Origin: Kiritimatiellia bacterium
GTDB taxonomy: Bacteria > Verrucomicrobiota > Kiritimatiellia > RFP12 > UBA1067
Direction of reading: 5' to 3'
DNA length: 35,930 nt
Assembly: GCA_028700415.1 (NCBI GenBank)
Contig: JAQVSS010000011.1
Span: 1 to 35,930 of the forward strand
The position numbers were made by a program, and so were the translations under genes. The notes under the pieces were generated by a model. It did not search any database, was not told the DNA's origin, and saw only the letters and a program-made list of their open reading frames with translations. Positions 16,581 through 25,661 of the stretch are shown here, piece after piece (position 1 is the first letter of the stretch; each line of letters opens with the position of its first letter).

Positions 16581-19500
16581 TCACGGCACCTCCACCTTCA
16601 CCCTGTAGAACCGTGTGCGATCGCCCGCATCGTCCGCCATGGCGTCCGCGCCACCCGCGCCGGCACGTGGACCCTGGCCGGGGACATCAGCCCACGGGCC
16701 TGCCGCGAGATTGGTCGTCGCCTGCAGAGTGTAGGCCCGAACCGACGAGCCGGGTTCGAAAAACACCCTCACGGGCGGGCCGTTGGAGATCGCGGTCACA
16801 CGGAAGTGCGAGACGGCGTTGGTCGGATCGGTGTCGGCCACATATTCCTGCCACGCCGTGTAGCCGTCGTTGTCGGAATCCGAAACGTCGGCGGTTTCAA
16901 AATCGCCGGTCACACCGAACTGCGCCAACCAGTACTCCGGCGTCTCATGCGAGGTGACGTTCGCCGCAAACGAGGCCTCGAAGCTTCCGTCGGCCGTCAC
17001 GTTGGCCCAGGCGAATTCCGTCACCGCGCCGACGGACGCGCCGTTGGTCGTTACGTCCCCCACGTGCCAGTACGTGTCGGGCGCGACGACGAAGTTGGTG
17101 CCGCCGCCGTACGGCACGCTGACCGCTCCGGACGGTTCAACCTTGCCGTGCGCACCGGCCTCGGCCGTGATCGTGACCGGCGACCCCTGTTCGCCCAACG
17201 TGTAGGATGCACCGTCCGCGAGCGACACGCCGGAGACGGTGAAGACACCACCCGCGTACGTTCCCGCCACCGTGTCCGCACCGACGAGCGTGTCGCCGCT
17301 GCCGGACACAAGGCGCAGATTGTCCGCATTCCAGATGAGGCCCCCGATGCCGGAACAGTCAAAGGCGAAATCGCCCGTAACGGTTCCTTCGCCCTCCGTC
17401 CGCCACACGCGGCCCAGCCGCCAGACCAGGTTGCCCGGCTTGTCGGCCACGGTCTGTTCCAGCGCGCCTCCGTCGTGGCCGAACACGCGGAAGTCGGTGC
17501 CCGCGACAACGGCGTTCGACACGCTCAGAATCGATGAGGCGAGCGAGTGGGTCCGCGCAATCCAATCGCCGCGCAGATTCGCGAGGCCGGCGAGCGTGTC
17601 GGCCACCGGATACTGGCTCACGGTCAAGGTTGCCCCATTCACCAGCGCGCCGTCGAGACCGTTGCCGCTCATGTCCGGCAGGGAGGCCCCATCCGTGGCG
17701 TCGCACCGGTAATACGCGAGCAGTCCGGCCTCATCGCCGTCGAGCGTCGTGTGCATGGCGTCGCGCAGCTCGTCCGCGCCGCGCGCGGTCGACCACACGC
17801 GCACTTCGTCCATCGCGCCTTTGTAGAACAAATTCGTGTTTGAGAACGCGCCGAGCATCGCCTGGTCCGTACTGGCGACGAAACTGATGCTCGACGTGCC
17901 CGCCTTCTCCTCGCCGTTGACGTAAAACCGCAGCGCGGCGCCGTCCCATGTGACGGCCACGTGCTGCCAGACGCACCATCTGATGACCGGATCGCTCGTC
18001 CCGGAACAGTGGCCCTGCGTCTCGAAACGGAGCTTGGCGTCAGCCGTGGCGGGATCGCTCCACGTGTTGATATAGAAAGCATAGCCTGGATTGGCGGAAC
18101 CGCTTTTCTTGCGGCTGAAAATCGAGCAGCTGCCGGTTTTCTCGACGGGTTTGATCCAGGCCTCGATGGTGAACGCGCCGTTCGTAAGAGCCAGAGACTC
18201 GTCCGTCCCAAGGCTGACACAGGCGTTGGTCCCGTTGAAGTTGAGCGCGTTGCCGCTCGCGCCATACTCGTACGCGCCCAGATCAACGGCGCCGCCGCGC
18301 ACACGCGACGTCCCGTCCAGATCCGTCGCGCCGCTCATCCAACTGCGTTTCAGTCCCACGTTCAGGCATGGCGACCCGCCCGAAAGGCGATAGTCGTCCG
18401 CGTTGGCGAAAAGAGGATCGCTGTCGAAGCAGCCCTCACCGCCGTGCGAGGCCAGCGCGTTTGTCGGAGAAACGCAGCAGTATGCGACCGTCGGCCGCAA
18501 ACTGCCGAACGCAATGTTGTTCGACTCCGTCAGTCCCGTGTTGCCGTAGATGACGCAGTTCAGGTTCGTGCCGTCATAGATGTACACACCGCCAATGCGG
18601 GAACCGCTGTTTCCGGCCACGGTACAGCTCTCGAGCAGGGCGTTGGTCGCGCCGGCGCGCATGTAGACGCCGCCGCCGTTGTCCGCCTGGTTATCGGCGA
18701 TCAGGCAGTTGCGTGCCGTGCCGCCCGAGTAAAAGTAGAGCCCGCCCCCGCCCTGGGTGCTCTTGCCGTCGGCCGCGTTGTCGCGGACAACACACCGGTC
18801 GAGCAAGGCACCCTTGTGCAGATTGACGCCCCCGCCGCCATAGGCCACCGAGTTGCCTTCGATCACGCACCCGGCCACACAGCCGCCGTAGTGAAAGTCG
18901 ACGCCGCCGCCGGTGATATTGGCGGAGCAGCCCGCGATCACACAGTTGGAGACCGTGCCGCCCTGATTCAGAAAGACGCCGCCGCCGCGCTGATAGCAGG
19001 CCCAATCACCCTCGGCCTGCGTATGACCGTTGGTGATCGTGAAGCCGGTCAGCAGACCGGCGCTGATCCAGACGCAGCGCGCGGCTGCCGGACCGTTCGT
19101 CCCGTGGTCGGAGGCGCCGACAATGAAGGTGCCCGACGGGCCGTCGACGCCCTTGACGGTGATGCCTTTGGTGATCGCCACGCGGTTGGTGAAGCCTTGG
19201 CCGTGTAGCACGATCCCGCCTTCGCCGTATACGCCGTTGGTGACCAGTACGGTGTCACCCCAGGCCGTCAAATCAACGGCGGACTGGATCGTGCGTTTGG
19301 CTGTCGCCCAACTCGTTCCATTGCCGCTGTCGTCCGGACGAGAAGCGTCCGCGTAGTAGGTGTAGGGGCCCGTCTGCAGTTCGCCCAGCGTGTAATAGGT
19401 TCCGGTGGCGAACGACTGGTTGGTGACCGTGAAAACGTCATTGCTATAAACGCCCGGCAGAAGGGCGGCGTCCTCAAACACGCCGTCTGCGTCGCGCAAC

Positions 19501-22500
19501 AGCCGCAGACGCTCCGGCACGGAAATCAAATCTGCGATTTCGCTGCAATCAAATCTCAGGACGCCGTCCGCCACGCCTTTGTCCTCCGTCTGCCAGACAC
19601 GCTGCAACCGCCAGTTGAGCGTGCCCGGCTTGTCGGACAGGTTGACGCTCAACGCGCCGCCGTCGTGTCCGAATATGGCGCAATCCGGCTCTGCGGCCGC
19701 ATCGTTCGCCATCGTCGCCAGCGACGAGGGCAGCGAATTGGTGCGCGCGCTCCAGACGGCGCGGAGATCCTGCCGGTCCGTGATGTCAGCCGCGCAGGGC
19801 CATGCCGCCGTTTTCCAAACAGGCGTCGGACTGCCGTAAAGCAGAGCATGGCTGCCCGATGACGCAAGGTCTTCCACGCGATCACCGGACAGTTCGTTCA
19901 GGTTATAGTAGCATGAGAGCCCTGTTTCCGTCCCCGTCAGCTCGCGGTGCAGGGTCTCCAGAATCTCGGCCTGCGTGCGGGCCACATGCCACACGCGCAC
20001 CTCGTCAATGCGGCCGTCCACATAATAGGAGATGCTATCGGGACCGACGCCGATGTGGATGATGTCGTCCGCGCTATTGATGGCCCGATCCGCCACGTTC
20101 GTGCGACCGGCCTCGACGCCGTTCACATACGTGATGAGCGCGTCGCCTCGCTTGTACGTCATCGCCAGATGCGTCCACTTCCCGGCGGTCACGACGCCGT
20201 TGGTGAAACTGTAGCGGACGAGGTCGGAATCCCACACCGCGGGGTAGATCCTGCCGCCCATGACGCCCAGATAGTAGCCCTTGGTCGACGGGACGGTGGA
20301 AAACCGGCACACCACCTTGCTGTCCTTGGTCACATCATCGAGCCGCACCCAAGCCTCCACCGTAAGCTCGTTGGTGATGGCCGGCGTGATGGCGCCGACG
20401 GTGCAGATCTTTTGGTTGTACGTCGAACTGCCCGTCAGTTCGACGCAGCCGCCGGGAGCTTTGGCGGGCGTGGTGAAACGGACCGCATCGCCATAGTTTG
20501 TGCCGCGGCTGTTCACGGCATAGGCGCGCACGAAGTAGTTGGTCTTGGGAGCCAGCCCCGTCAGGCTGCACGAGAACACGCCCGGGCCGCCGTCGGCAGC
20601 CGCGGCGCAGCCCTCATGGGCGGTCAGTGTCGGCGCCCCGCCCGTATTCCACACCACCCCGCGCCCGGTCACGGACGTCGCCCCCTCGTCCGTGACGTTG
20701 CCGCCGCAGACGGCGCTGTGGTACGTCACGTTGCTCACAGCCAGCGTCTCCACATACGGGAGGTCGTACGATTCGGTCGTGTACGCGAGCGTGAGATAGC
20801 CGACGTCCGTGAGGTTCACATCGTTTGCGCGGAACACCCCCTCCCAGGTTGTTCCACTGACCAGCGTGCCGTCCGCGAAAACGCCGTCGTCGTCCACCAG
20901 CAGCGCGAACGGCCCCGTGAGGCCGGTGACATCCCAGACGACGTCTGCGGCCACATCGCCGCCGCGCTCGACGCGCCACACGCGCCCGAGGCGTCCAGAA
21001 GCGCCCGCCGGCACATCGGCCGCGTTCTGCGTCTCGTCGGCGTTGTCGTGGCCGAACACGGCAAAGACCTCGCCCGTGACCGAAGCTCCTTCAATTGTCA
21101 TTCGTCCGGACGCCTGCGAATCCGGCTGCCCGGACCACACGCCGCGCAGGTCCGTCGCATCGGCGATCGCGAAAGCGCAGGGCACCCCCGAAACCACCCA
21201 GTCGGCGTCGTCCATGTTGGTCAGCGTACCCGTGTGGCCGTTGCCGGTAAGGTCGGACAGCTCGGCGCCGGACTTTGCGGTGAACGTGTAGCAGGCAACG
21301 AGCCCCGCCTCGCTGCCGCAAGGCTCGCGGTGCATGGTCGCCAGAATGTCGGCTTCCGTGCGCGCGACATTCCGGATGCGCATCTCGTCCATGCGGCCGT
21401 TCAGATACCGGCCGCTGAAGTCGCTGCCCAGGCGGAGCGAATCGGTGTTCGCGGCGACCGTCATGGTTCCGGATCCGAGCGGGACGTTTCGGCCGTTCAC
21501 ATAGAGCGTGCGCGTGCCGCCGCTGTTGACCGCCGCGGCGTGGTACCAGCATCCGGCCTGGAGCCCCAGCCCGCTTGTCACGCGGCCGTCGAAATCAAGT
21601 TCCGTCCCGCTTAGCCGCAGGAAGTAGCCGTTGGCACTCGCGGTCATGTACTTGCTGATCAGACCGCGCAGATCCCCGAACTCGTCGGCGCGGAACCAGC
21701 ACTCGAGCGTGTAGTCCGTCGTCAGATCGAGCGTCTCGTCGTCCGCGATATCCACACAGTCGTTGCTGCCGTCGAAATCCAGGCCGTTGCCGGGCGACTG
21801 GCGGATCGTGGTGAGAACCTGCGCGTCGCCGTAGACCGTCCCGCAGCTGTTCACGGCGTAGGCCCGCACATAGTAGGTCTCTCCTCCCGTGAGATCCGGG
21901 ATCGTATAGGCGAAGGCGCCGACTCTGGCGCCCGCGTCCCAGAGTCCGCCGCCCGTGTGCGAGTCCGTTGTCGGATTCACAGCCGTTCCCCATACCAGCC
22001 CCTTTGCCGTGACCGTCGCGCCGCCGTCGTCCGTGACCACACCGCCGCAATCGGCCGTCGTCGCCGTGATGTTGGAAACGGCATAGGTGACCACAGTCGC
22101 CAAGCTGATGATCGTCTGGAAACGTTCATAAGCTCCCATGTCGACGACGTCGCCCCCGATGCGAGGGTTGCCGGCCGCGTCCAGCGTGTTGGACGCCCAA
22201 GCCGAGTTGAGGCCGGCATCGTGCGCCGGCGACAGAGGGAGAAGAGAATAGTCATGTGCGGCTTCGTCTGTGAACAGGGGATCGCCGGCGGCACAGCCGG
22301 CACCGCCGGGCAGCCCGTCGGAGGGCGTGGTGCAGGAATAGATGATCTGCGAACCCGTCGCGCCGCTGGCCAGCCAGTTCGTCCCGCTCGCCGCCGCATT
22401 GAAATAAAGGATGCTGTTCACGACGGAGCCGTTGCCGTCCTTGATGAAAACGCCGCCGCCCTGGCGCCCCGCGCTGTTGTCGGCCACGGTGCAGTTGTAC

Positions 22501-24776
22501 AGCTCGGGGCCGTCGAATTCGCACATCACGCCGCCGCCCATTCCGTAGGTCACCGTGTCCGTTGCGGCGTTCGCATAGATCGCGCAGTTTTCCGCGCGGC
22601 AGGCGTAGGCCAGGTGCACGCCGCCGCCGTAGCGTCCCGCCGTGTTGCTGTAGACCAGACTGTTCGCCACCAGCCCCGCGTCGCGGCAATACACGCCGCC
22701 GCCGTACTTCTCGGCGACATTGTCATGAATCTCGCACCACTGAATCAGGCTCGTCGCGCAGCCCGCATACTGGACGTCGACCGCGCCGCCGCGTGTCGCG
22801 CGGTTGTCCGCCAGCGTGCAGTTCAGAACCGCACCCCCGTAATAAATGCCCGAGCCGCCGCCGTACAAGTTCGCGGAATTGGCCAGCAGCGCGCAGTTCG
22901 TCACGGTTCCGCCCACCACCAGAGCACCGCCACCGCACCGGTCGAGGATGTCATCCCCGCTCGCCCGCGTCCAACCGTTGCTCAGCGTAAAGCCGGAAAG
23001 CGTCGCGTTCGTGCCGACATACGCGCAGCGCACCGCCGCCGCGCCAAACCCGCCGCTGTCGGGAACGCCGACGATGAACGTCTGTTCCGGCCCCACCTCG
23101 CTGCGGACCGTCACGGCTTTGCCGATGCGCACGCGGTTCAGCGCGCCCGCGCCGGGAGTCGCGGCACCGCCCGCATTGTACGCGCCGGGGGCGACCACGA
23201 TCTCCTCCCCGTCGGCTGCGGCGTCGACGGCATCCTGGATCGTGTGGGCCGCATTCAGCCACGAGTTGTAGGGTGCCGCAGGCAGCGGACTGTCGGCCCA
23301 GACATAGCGCGTCACGAGTCCGACGCGCATGCCCACCGGCGAAGAAACGAATGACGCGCCGTGGGGATCGGTCACCCGCACCTTGACCAGATGCAGGCCC
23401 GCGGCGGGGAAATTCGTCGCAAAGGTCGATGTGCAGGCCATCGGCGCGGTGTCGTAGGTGCCGTCGTTGTCGAAGTCCCATTCGACGGTCACGGTGTCCA
23501 ACGTGTCGTCCGGATCAGACGACCCCGTCGCGTCAAAGGTGACGCTCTCCCCGACCGCAGGCGCGGGCGGCGTGATTTTGATGTTCGGCCACGGGCAGCG
23601 ATCGGTCACGCCCGATACGGAATAGACAAACGTCTGCGAAGTCTCGTTGCCATACACGTCTTGTACGCGGATCTGGTTCGTGACCGTGCCGGTCGTCAGA
23701 TAATAGGGCGTGCGGATCGTGAAGTCGGACGAAGTTCCGGAGAGCGTCTGTTCCGCAAGAACGCCGCCGCCGTATTCGCCACTCTCGTCGACGAGCAGGG
23801 CGAGTCCCAGCCCGGACGCATCGGAAACGGAAAAGTTCAGGACGGCCAGACCGCCCTCGACCGAGACCGTCCCGGACGGAACGGCGGACAGGTTGGGCAC
23901 CAGCGTGTCGGCGACCGCGCGGTTCGGCCTATAAAAGCGGCTCAGATTGCGCTGGATGGCGAAGGCGTATGAACAGCGTGTGAAATCGTCCGGATAGCGT
24001 GCCGGGCAAAGATAACCCTTCATTCCCCGGAAGCCGTTGCCCATCACGTTGCCGTAGAAGTTCCAGTCGTTACGGAAGTCGTGGTGGAGATGGAAGGCGT
24101 GACCGAACTCATGCAGGTTGGCGCCCAGATACGTCGAGCAAAGCGACGAAAGCGTGCTGCCCTCGCCGCTCCCGAAAGTCGTCCCGTAAACCAAGGGGTA
24201 TGCGCCGATCTCGGGAATCGTCAGCCCGTTGTAGGCCGCGTTATTTGTGAGATACTTCGGTGCGCACATCGCCAAACAATCACCGCTCACCACCGCCACG
24301 CCGGAACCGGCGTCCCCTGTTGCGCCCGCATAGTGCCCGAACAGCGATCCGTCGGGCTGCATGATGTGCGCCTCACCCACGAGGAACCAGACATTGTTCT
24401 CCTTCCAGAGCTGCGCGCCGCCATCCGCCGCCGCCGCGCCAACGCGCGTCCACATGTTCGAGGCCAGATAGGCGTCCGTCTGGCTGGTGTGGATGACCCA
24501 CACTTTGGGCGTCCAGCCGTCTGTCTCGGTTTCGACGTTGAACGTCGTGTCGGGAAAGCCGTTCAGTTCCATCTGTTCGCGACACCACACGCGGTAGAGC
24601 AGAAACGCGGCACGGAGGACGGCCACGCCATTCGTCTGCTCCGTCCGGTTCGATGGGATGACGTAGCCGATGCGGACGGTCGGTTTGCCGACGTCCGGAA
24701 TCTCCGAACGTGCCGGGACGGAAAATAGAGCGAACACTAAAAGGCACCCGGCAACGAATCGTCCATTTGTATTCAT
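16581..24776 (-). CDS. Giant secreted modular protein: metzincin-like N-domain, PKD, two parallel beta-helix regions, three LamG modules, calcium-binding-type C-terminal motif
   Basis: Start MNTNGRFVAGCLLVFALFSVPARS; 'NLHEFGHAFHLHHD'; 'WDFDNDGTYDTA' PKD; two 'TIQDAVDAA/TIQSAVDLT ... GGGV' beta-helix regions; three LamG units with 'FGHDxxx...RVWRTE' tails; 'DSDNDGYTAWQEYVADTDPTN'. Confidence 0.85.
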   Translation of the reverse strand: MNTNGRFVAGCLLVFALFSVPARSEIPDVGKPTVRIGYVIPSNRTEQTNGVAVLRAAFLLYRVWCREQMELNGFPDTTFNVETETDGWTPKVWVIHTSQTDAYLASNMWTRVGAAAADGGAQLWKENNVWFLVGEAHIMQPDGSLFGHYAGATGDAGSGVAVVSGDCLAMCAPKYLTNNAAYNGLTIPEIGAYPLVYGTTFGSGEGSTLSSLCSTYLGANLHEFGHAFHLHHDFRNDWNFYGNVMGNGFRGMKGYLCPARYPDDFTRCSYAFAIQRNLSRFYRPNRAVADTLVPNLSAVPSGTVSVEGGLAVLNFSVSDASGLGLALLVDESGEYGGGVLAEQTLSGTSSDFTIRTPYYLTTGTVTNQIRVQDVYGNETSQTFVYSVSGVTDRCPWPNIKITPPAPAVGESVTFDATGSSDPDDTLDTVTVEWDFDNDGTYDTAPMACTSTFATNFPAAGLHLVKVRVTDPHGASFVSSPVGMRVGLVTRYVWADSPLPAAPYNSWLNAAHTIQDAVDAAADGEEIVVAPGAYNAGGAATPGAGALNRVRIGKAVTVRSEVGPEQTFIVGVPDSGGFGAAAVRCAYVGTNATLSGFTLSNGWTRASGDDILDRCGGGALVVGGTVTNCALLANSANLYGGGSGIYYGGAVLNCTLADNRATRGGAVDVQYAGCATSLIQWCEIHDNVAEKYGGGVYCRDAGLVANSLVYSNTAGRYGGGVHLAYACRAENCAIYANAATDTVTYGMGGGVMCEFDGPELYNCTVADNSAGRQGGGVFIKDGNGSVVNSILYFNAAASGTNWLASGATGSQIIYSCTTPSDGLPGGAGCAAGDPLFTDEAAHDYSLLPLSPAHDAGLNSAWASNTLDAAGNPRIGGDVVDMGAYERFQTIISLATVVTYAVSNITATTADCGGVVTDDGGATVTAKGLVWGTAVNPTTDSHTGGGLWDAGARVGAFAYTIPDLTGGETYYVRAYAVNSCGTVYGDAQVLTTIRQSPGNGLDFDGSNDCVDIADDETLDLTTDYTLECWFRADEFGDLRGLISKYMTASANGYFLRLSGTELDFDGRVTSGLGLQAGCWYHAAAVNSGGTRTLYVNGRNVPLGSGTMTVAANTDSLRLGSDFSGRYLNGRMDEMRIRNVARTEADILATMHREPCGSEAGLVACYTFTAKSGAELSDLTGNGHTGTLTNMDDADWVVSGVPCAFAIADATDLRGVWSGQPDSQASGRMTIEGASVTGEVFAVFGHDNADETQNAADVPAGASGRLGRVWRVERGGDVAADVVWDVTGLTGPFALLVDDDGVFADGTLVSGTTWEGVFRANDVNLTDVGYLTLAYTTESYDLPYVETLAVSNVTYHSAVCGGNVTDEGATSVTGRGVVWNTGGAPTLTAHEGCAAAADGGPGVFSCSLTGLAPKTNYFVRAYAVNSRGTNYGDAVRFTTPAKAPGGCVELTGSSTYNQKICTVGAITPAITNELTVEAWVRLDDVTKDSKVVCRFSTVPSTKGYYLGVMGGRIYPAVWDSDLVRYSFTNGVVTAGKWTHLAMTYKRGDALITYVNGVEAGRTNVADRAINSADDIIHIGVGPDSISYYVDGRIDEVRVWHVARTQAEILETLHRELTGTETGLSCYYNLNELSGDRVEDLASSGSHALLYGSPTPVWKTAAWPCAADITDRQDLRAVWSARTNSLPSSLATMANDAAAEPDCAIFGHDGGALSVNLSDKPGTLNWRLQRVWQTEDKGVADGVLRFDCSEIADLISVPERLRLLRDADGVFEDAALLPGVYSNDVFTVTNQSFATGTYYTLGELQTGPYTYYADASRPDDSGNGTSWATAKRTIQSAVDLTAWGDTVLVTNGVYGEGGIVLHGQGFTNRVAITKGITVKGVDGPSGTFIVGASDHGTNGPAAARCVWISAGLLTGFTITNGHTQAEGDWACYQRGGGVFLNQGGTVSNCVIAGCSANITGGGVDFHYGGCVAGCVIEGNSVAYGGGGVNLHKGALLDRCVVRDNAADGKSTQGGGGLYFYSGGTARNCLIADNQADNGGGVYMRAGATNALLESCTVAGNSGSRIGGVYIYDGTNLNCVIYGNTGLTESNNIAFGSLRPTVAYCCVSPTNALASHGGEGCFDSDPLFANADDYRLSGGSPCLNVGLKRSWMSGATDLDGTSRVRGGAVDLGAYEYGASGNALNFNGTNACVSLGTDESLALTNGAFTIEAWIKPVEKTGSCSIFSRKKSGSANPGYAFYINTWSDPATADAKLRFETQGHCSGTSDPVIRWCVWQHVAVTWDGAALRFYVNGEEKAGTSSISFVASTDQAMLGAFSNTNLFYKGAMDEVRVWSTARGADELRDAMHTTLDGDEAGLLAYYRCDATDGASLPDMSGNGLDGALVNGATLTVSQYPVADTLAGLANLRGDWIARTHSLASSILSVSNAVVAGTDFRVFGHDGGALEQTVADKPGNLVWRLGRVWRTEGEGTVTGDFAFDCSGIGGLIWNADNLRLVSGSGDTLVGADTVAGTYAGGVFTVSGVSLADGASYTLGEQGSPVTITAEAGAHGKVEPSGAVSVPYGGGTNFVVAPDTYWHVGDVTTNGASVGAVTEFAWANVTADGSFEASFAANVTSHETPEYWLAQFGVTGDFETADVSDSDNDGYTAWQEYVADTDPTNAVSHFRVTAISNGPPVRVFFEPGSSVRAYTLQATTNLAAGPWADVPGQGPRAGAGGADAMADDAGDRTRFYRVKVEVP

Positions 24777-24828
24777 GGCATCCTCCAGACAGGGCTGAAG
24801 CCCCTTTTCGGACGATGCCCCAACCGCA

Positions 24829-24883
24829 CCGGCGAACGCAATCCGTTTGCGGCGAACGGTGGGAAAAGAGGGGACGAACGGTA
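24829..24883 (-). promoter_or_regulatory. Three direct repeats of CGAACG core, candidate LytTR response-regulator binding sites
   Basis: cggcgaacgca (24830), cggcgaacggtg (24850), ggacgaacggta (24872), spaced 20 and 22 bp, between a LytTR regulator gene and the giant gene. Confidence 0.4.
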
Positions 24884-24920
24884 CGCGCCGGACGAGAGAA
24901 AGGACCACACGCGCCCGTGT

Positions 24921-25661
24921 CTAACAGCCTGATTTCAGTTGCGACAACAGGGCCGGCTCCCGTCGGCGGCTGACCGCAAACCGTTCGGCCACCCCGCATA
25001 AAACGAGGCGGAGCCGCCCGTCGGAACCCCGTTCCGCGCTTTGCACGCAGGCGACATTGACGATCAGGCCGCGGTGAACGCGCAGGAAGCCGTCCGGCGG
25101 CAAAACGCGCAGCCAGTCTTTCATCGAACGCCGCACCATGACATGCGTGTCGTTTCGCAGCGTCAGCGTCGAATAGTCGCCGTCCGCGCGCACGGCGCAG
25201 ACCGACGAGATGGGCTCGAACCAGCGGCGTTTGCTGTCCCGCAGAAAAATCCGGTCGTCCGGTTTCAGCGGTCCGGCCGCACCGCAGGCGGACGCCTCGC
25301 CGCACAGCCGCCGGACGGTGAGCGCGAGACGTTCCGGCGAGACCGGTTTGAGCAGGTAGTCCAGCGCGTTCACCTCGAACGCCCGGATCGCATAGGCGTC
25401 GAACGCCGTCACGAAAACCACGCGCGTTCCCTCCGGCAACTCCTCCAGCAAATCGAACCCGCTCCGGCCGAAAAGCTGGATGTCCAGAAACACCGCGTCG
25501 GGTGTCGCTTCGGCGACGAGACGCCGCGCTTCGGCCAGCCGTCCCGCCTCCCCGACGATACGGACCACACCGTGCGCCGCCAGCAGGGCGCGCAACCGGG
25601 CGCGCGCCAGCGGTTCGTCATCAACGATGACCGCGCTGATCATCTGTTTCTCAAGACTCAC
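24921..25661 (-). CDS. LytTR-family response regulator
   Basis: 'MISAVIVDDEPLARARLRALL...VFLDIQLFGRSGFDLL...VFVTAFDAYAIRAFEVNALDYLLKPV' receiver plus C-terminal LytTR domain '...FLRVHRGLIVNVACV'. Confidence 0.95.
   Translation of the reverse strand: MSLEKQMISAVIVDDEPLARARLRALLAAHGVVRIVGEAGRLAEARRLVAEATPDAVFLDIQLFGRSGFDLLEELPEGTRVVFVTAFDAYAIRAFEVNALDYLLKPVSPERLALTVRRLCGEASACGAAGPLKPDDRIFLRDSKRRWFEPISSVCAVRADGDYSTLTLRNDTHVMVRRSMKDWLRVLPPDGFLRVHRGLIVNVACVQSAERGSDGRLRLVLCGVAERFAVSRRREPALLSQLKSGC

Noticed and set aside
24792-24804. Intrinsic terminator GGGCT-GA-AGCCC-CTTTT
   Set aside because: The T-run orientation fits the plus strand, where no gene is supported; stem is only 5 bp.
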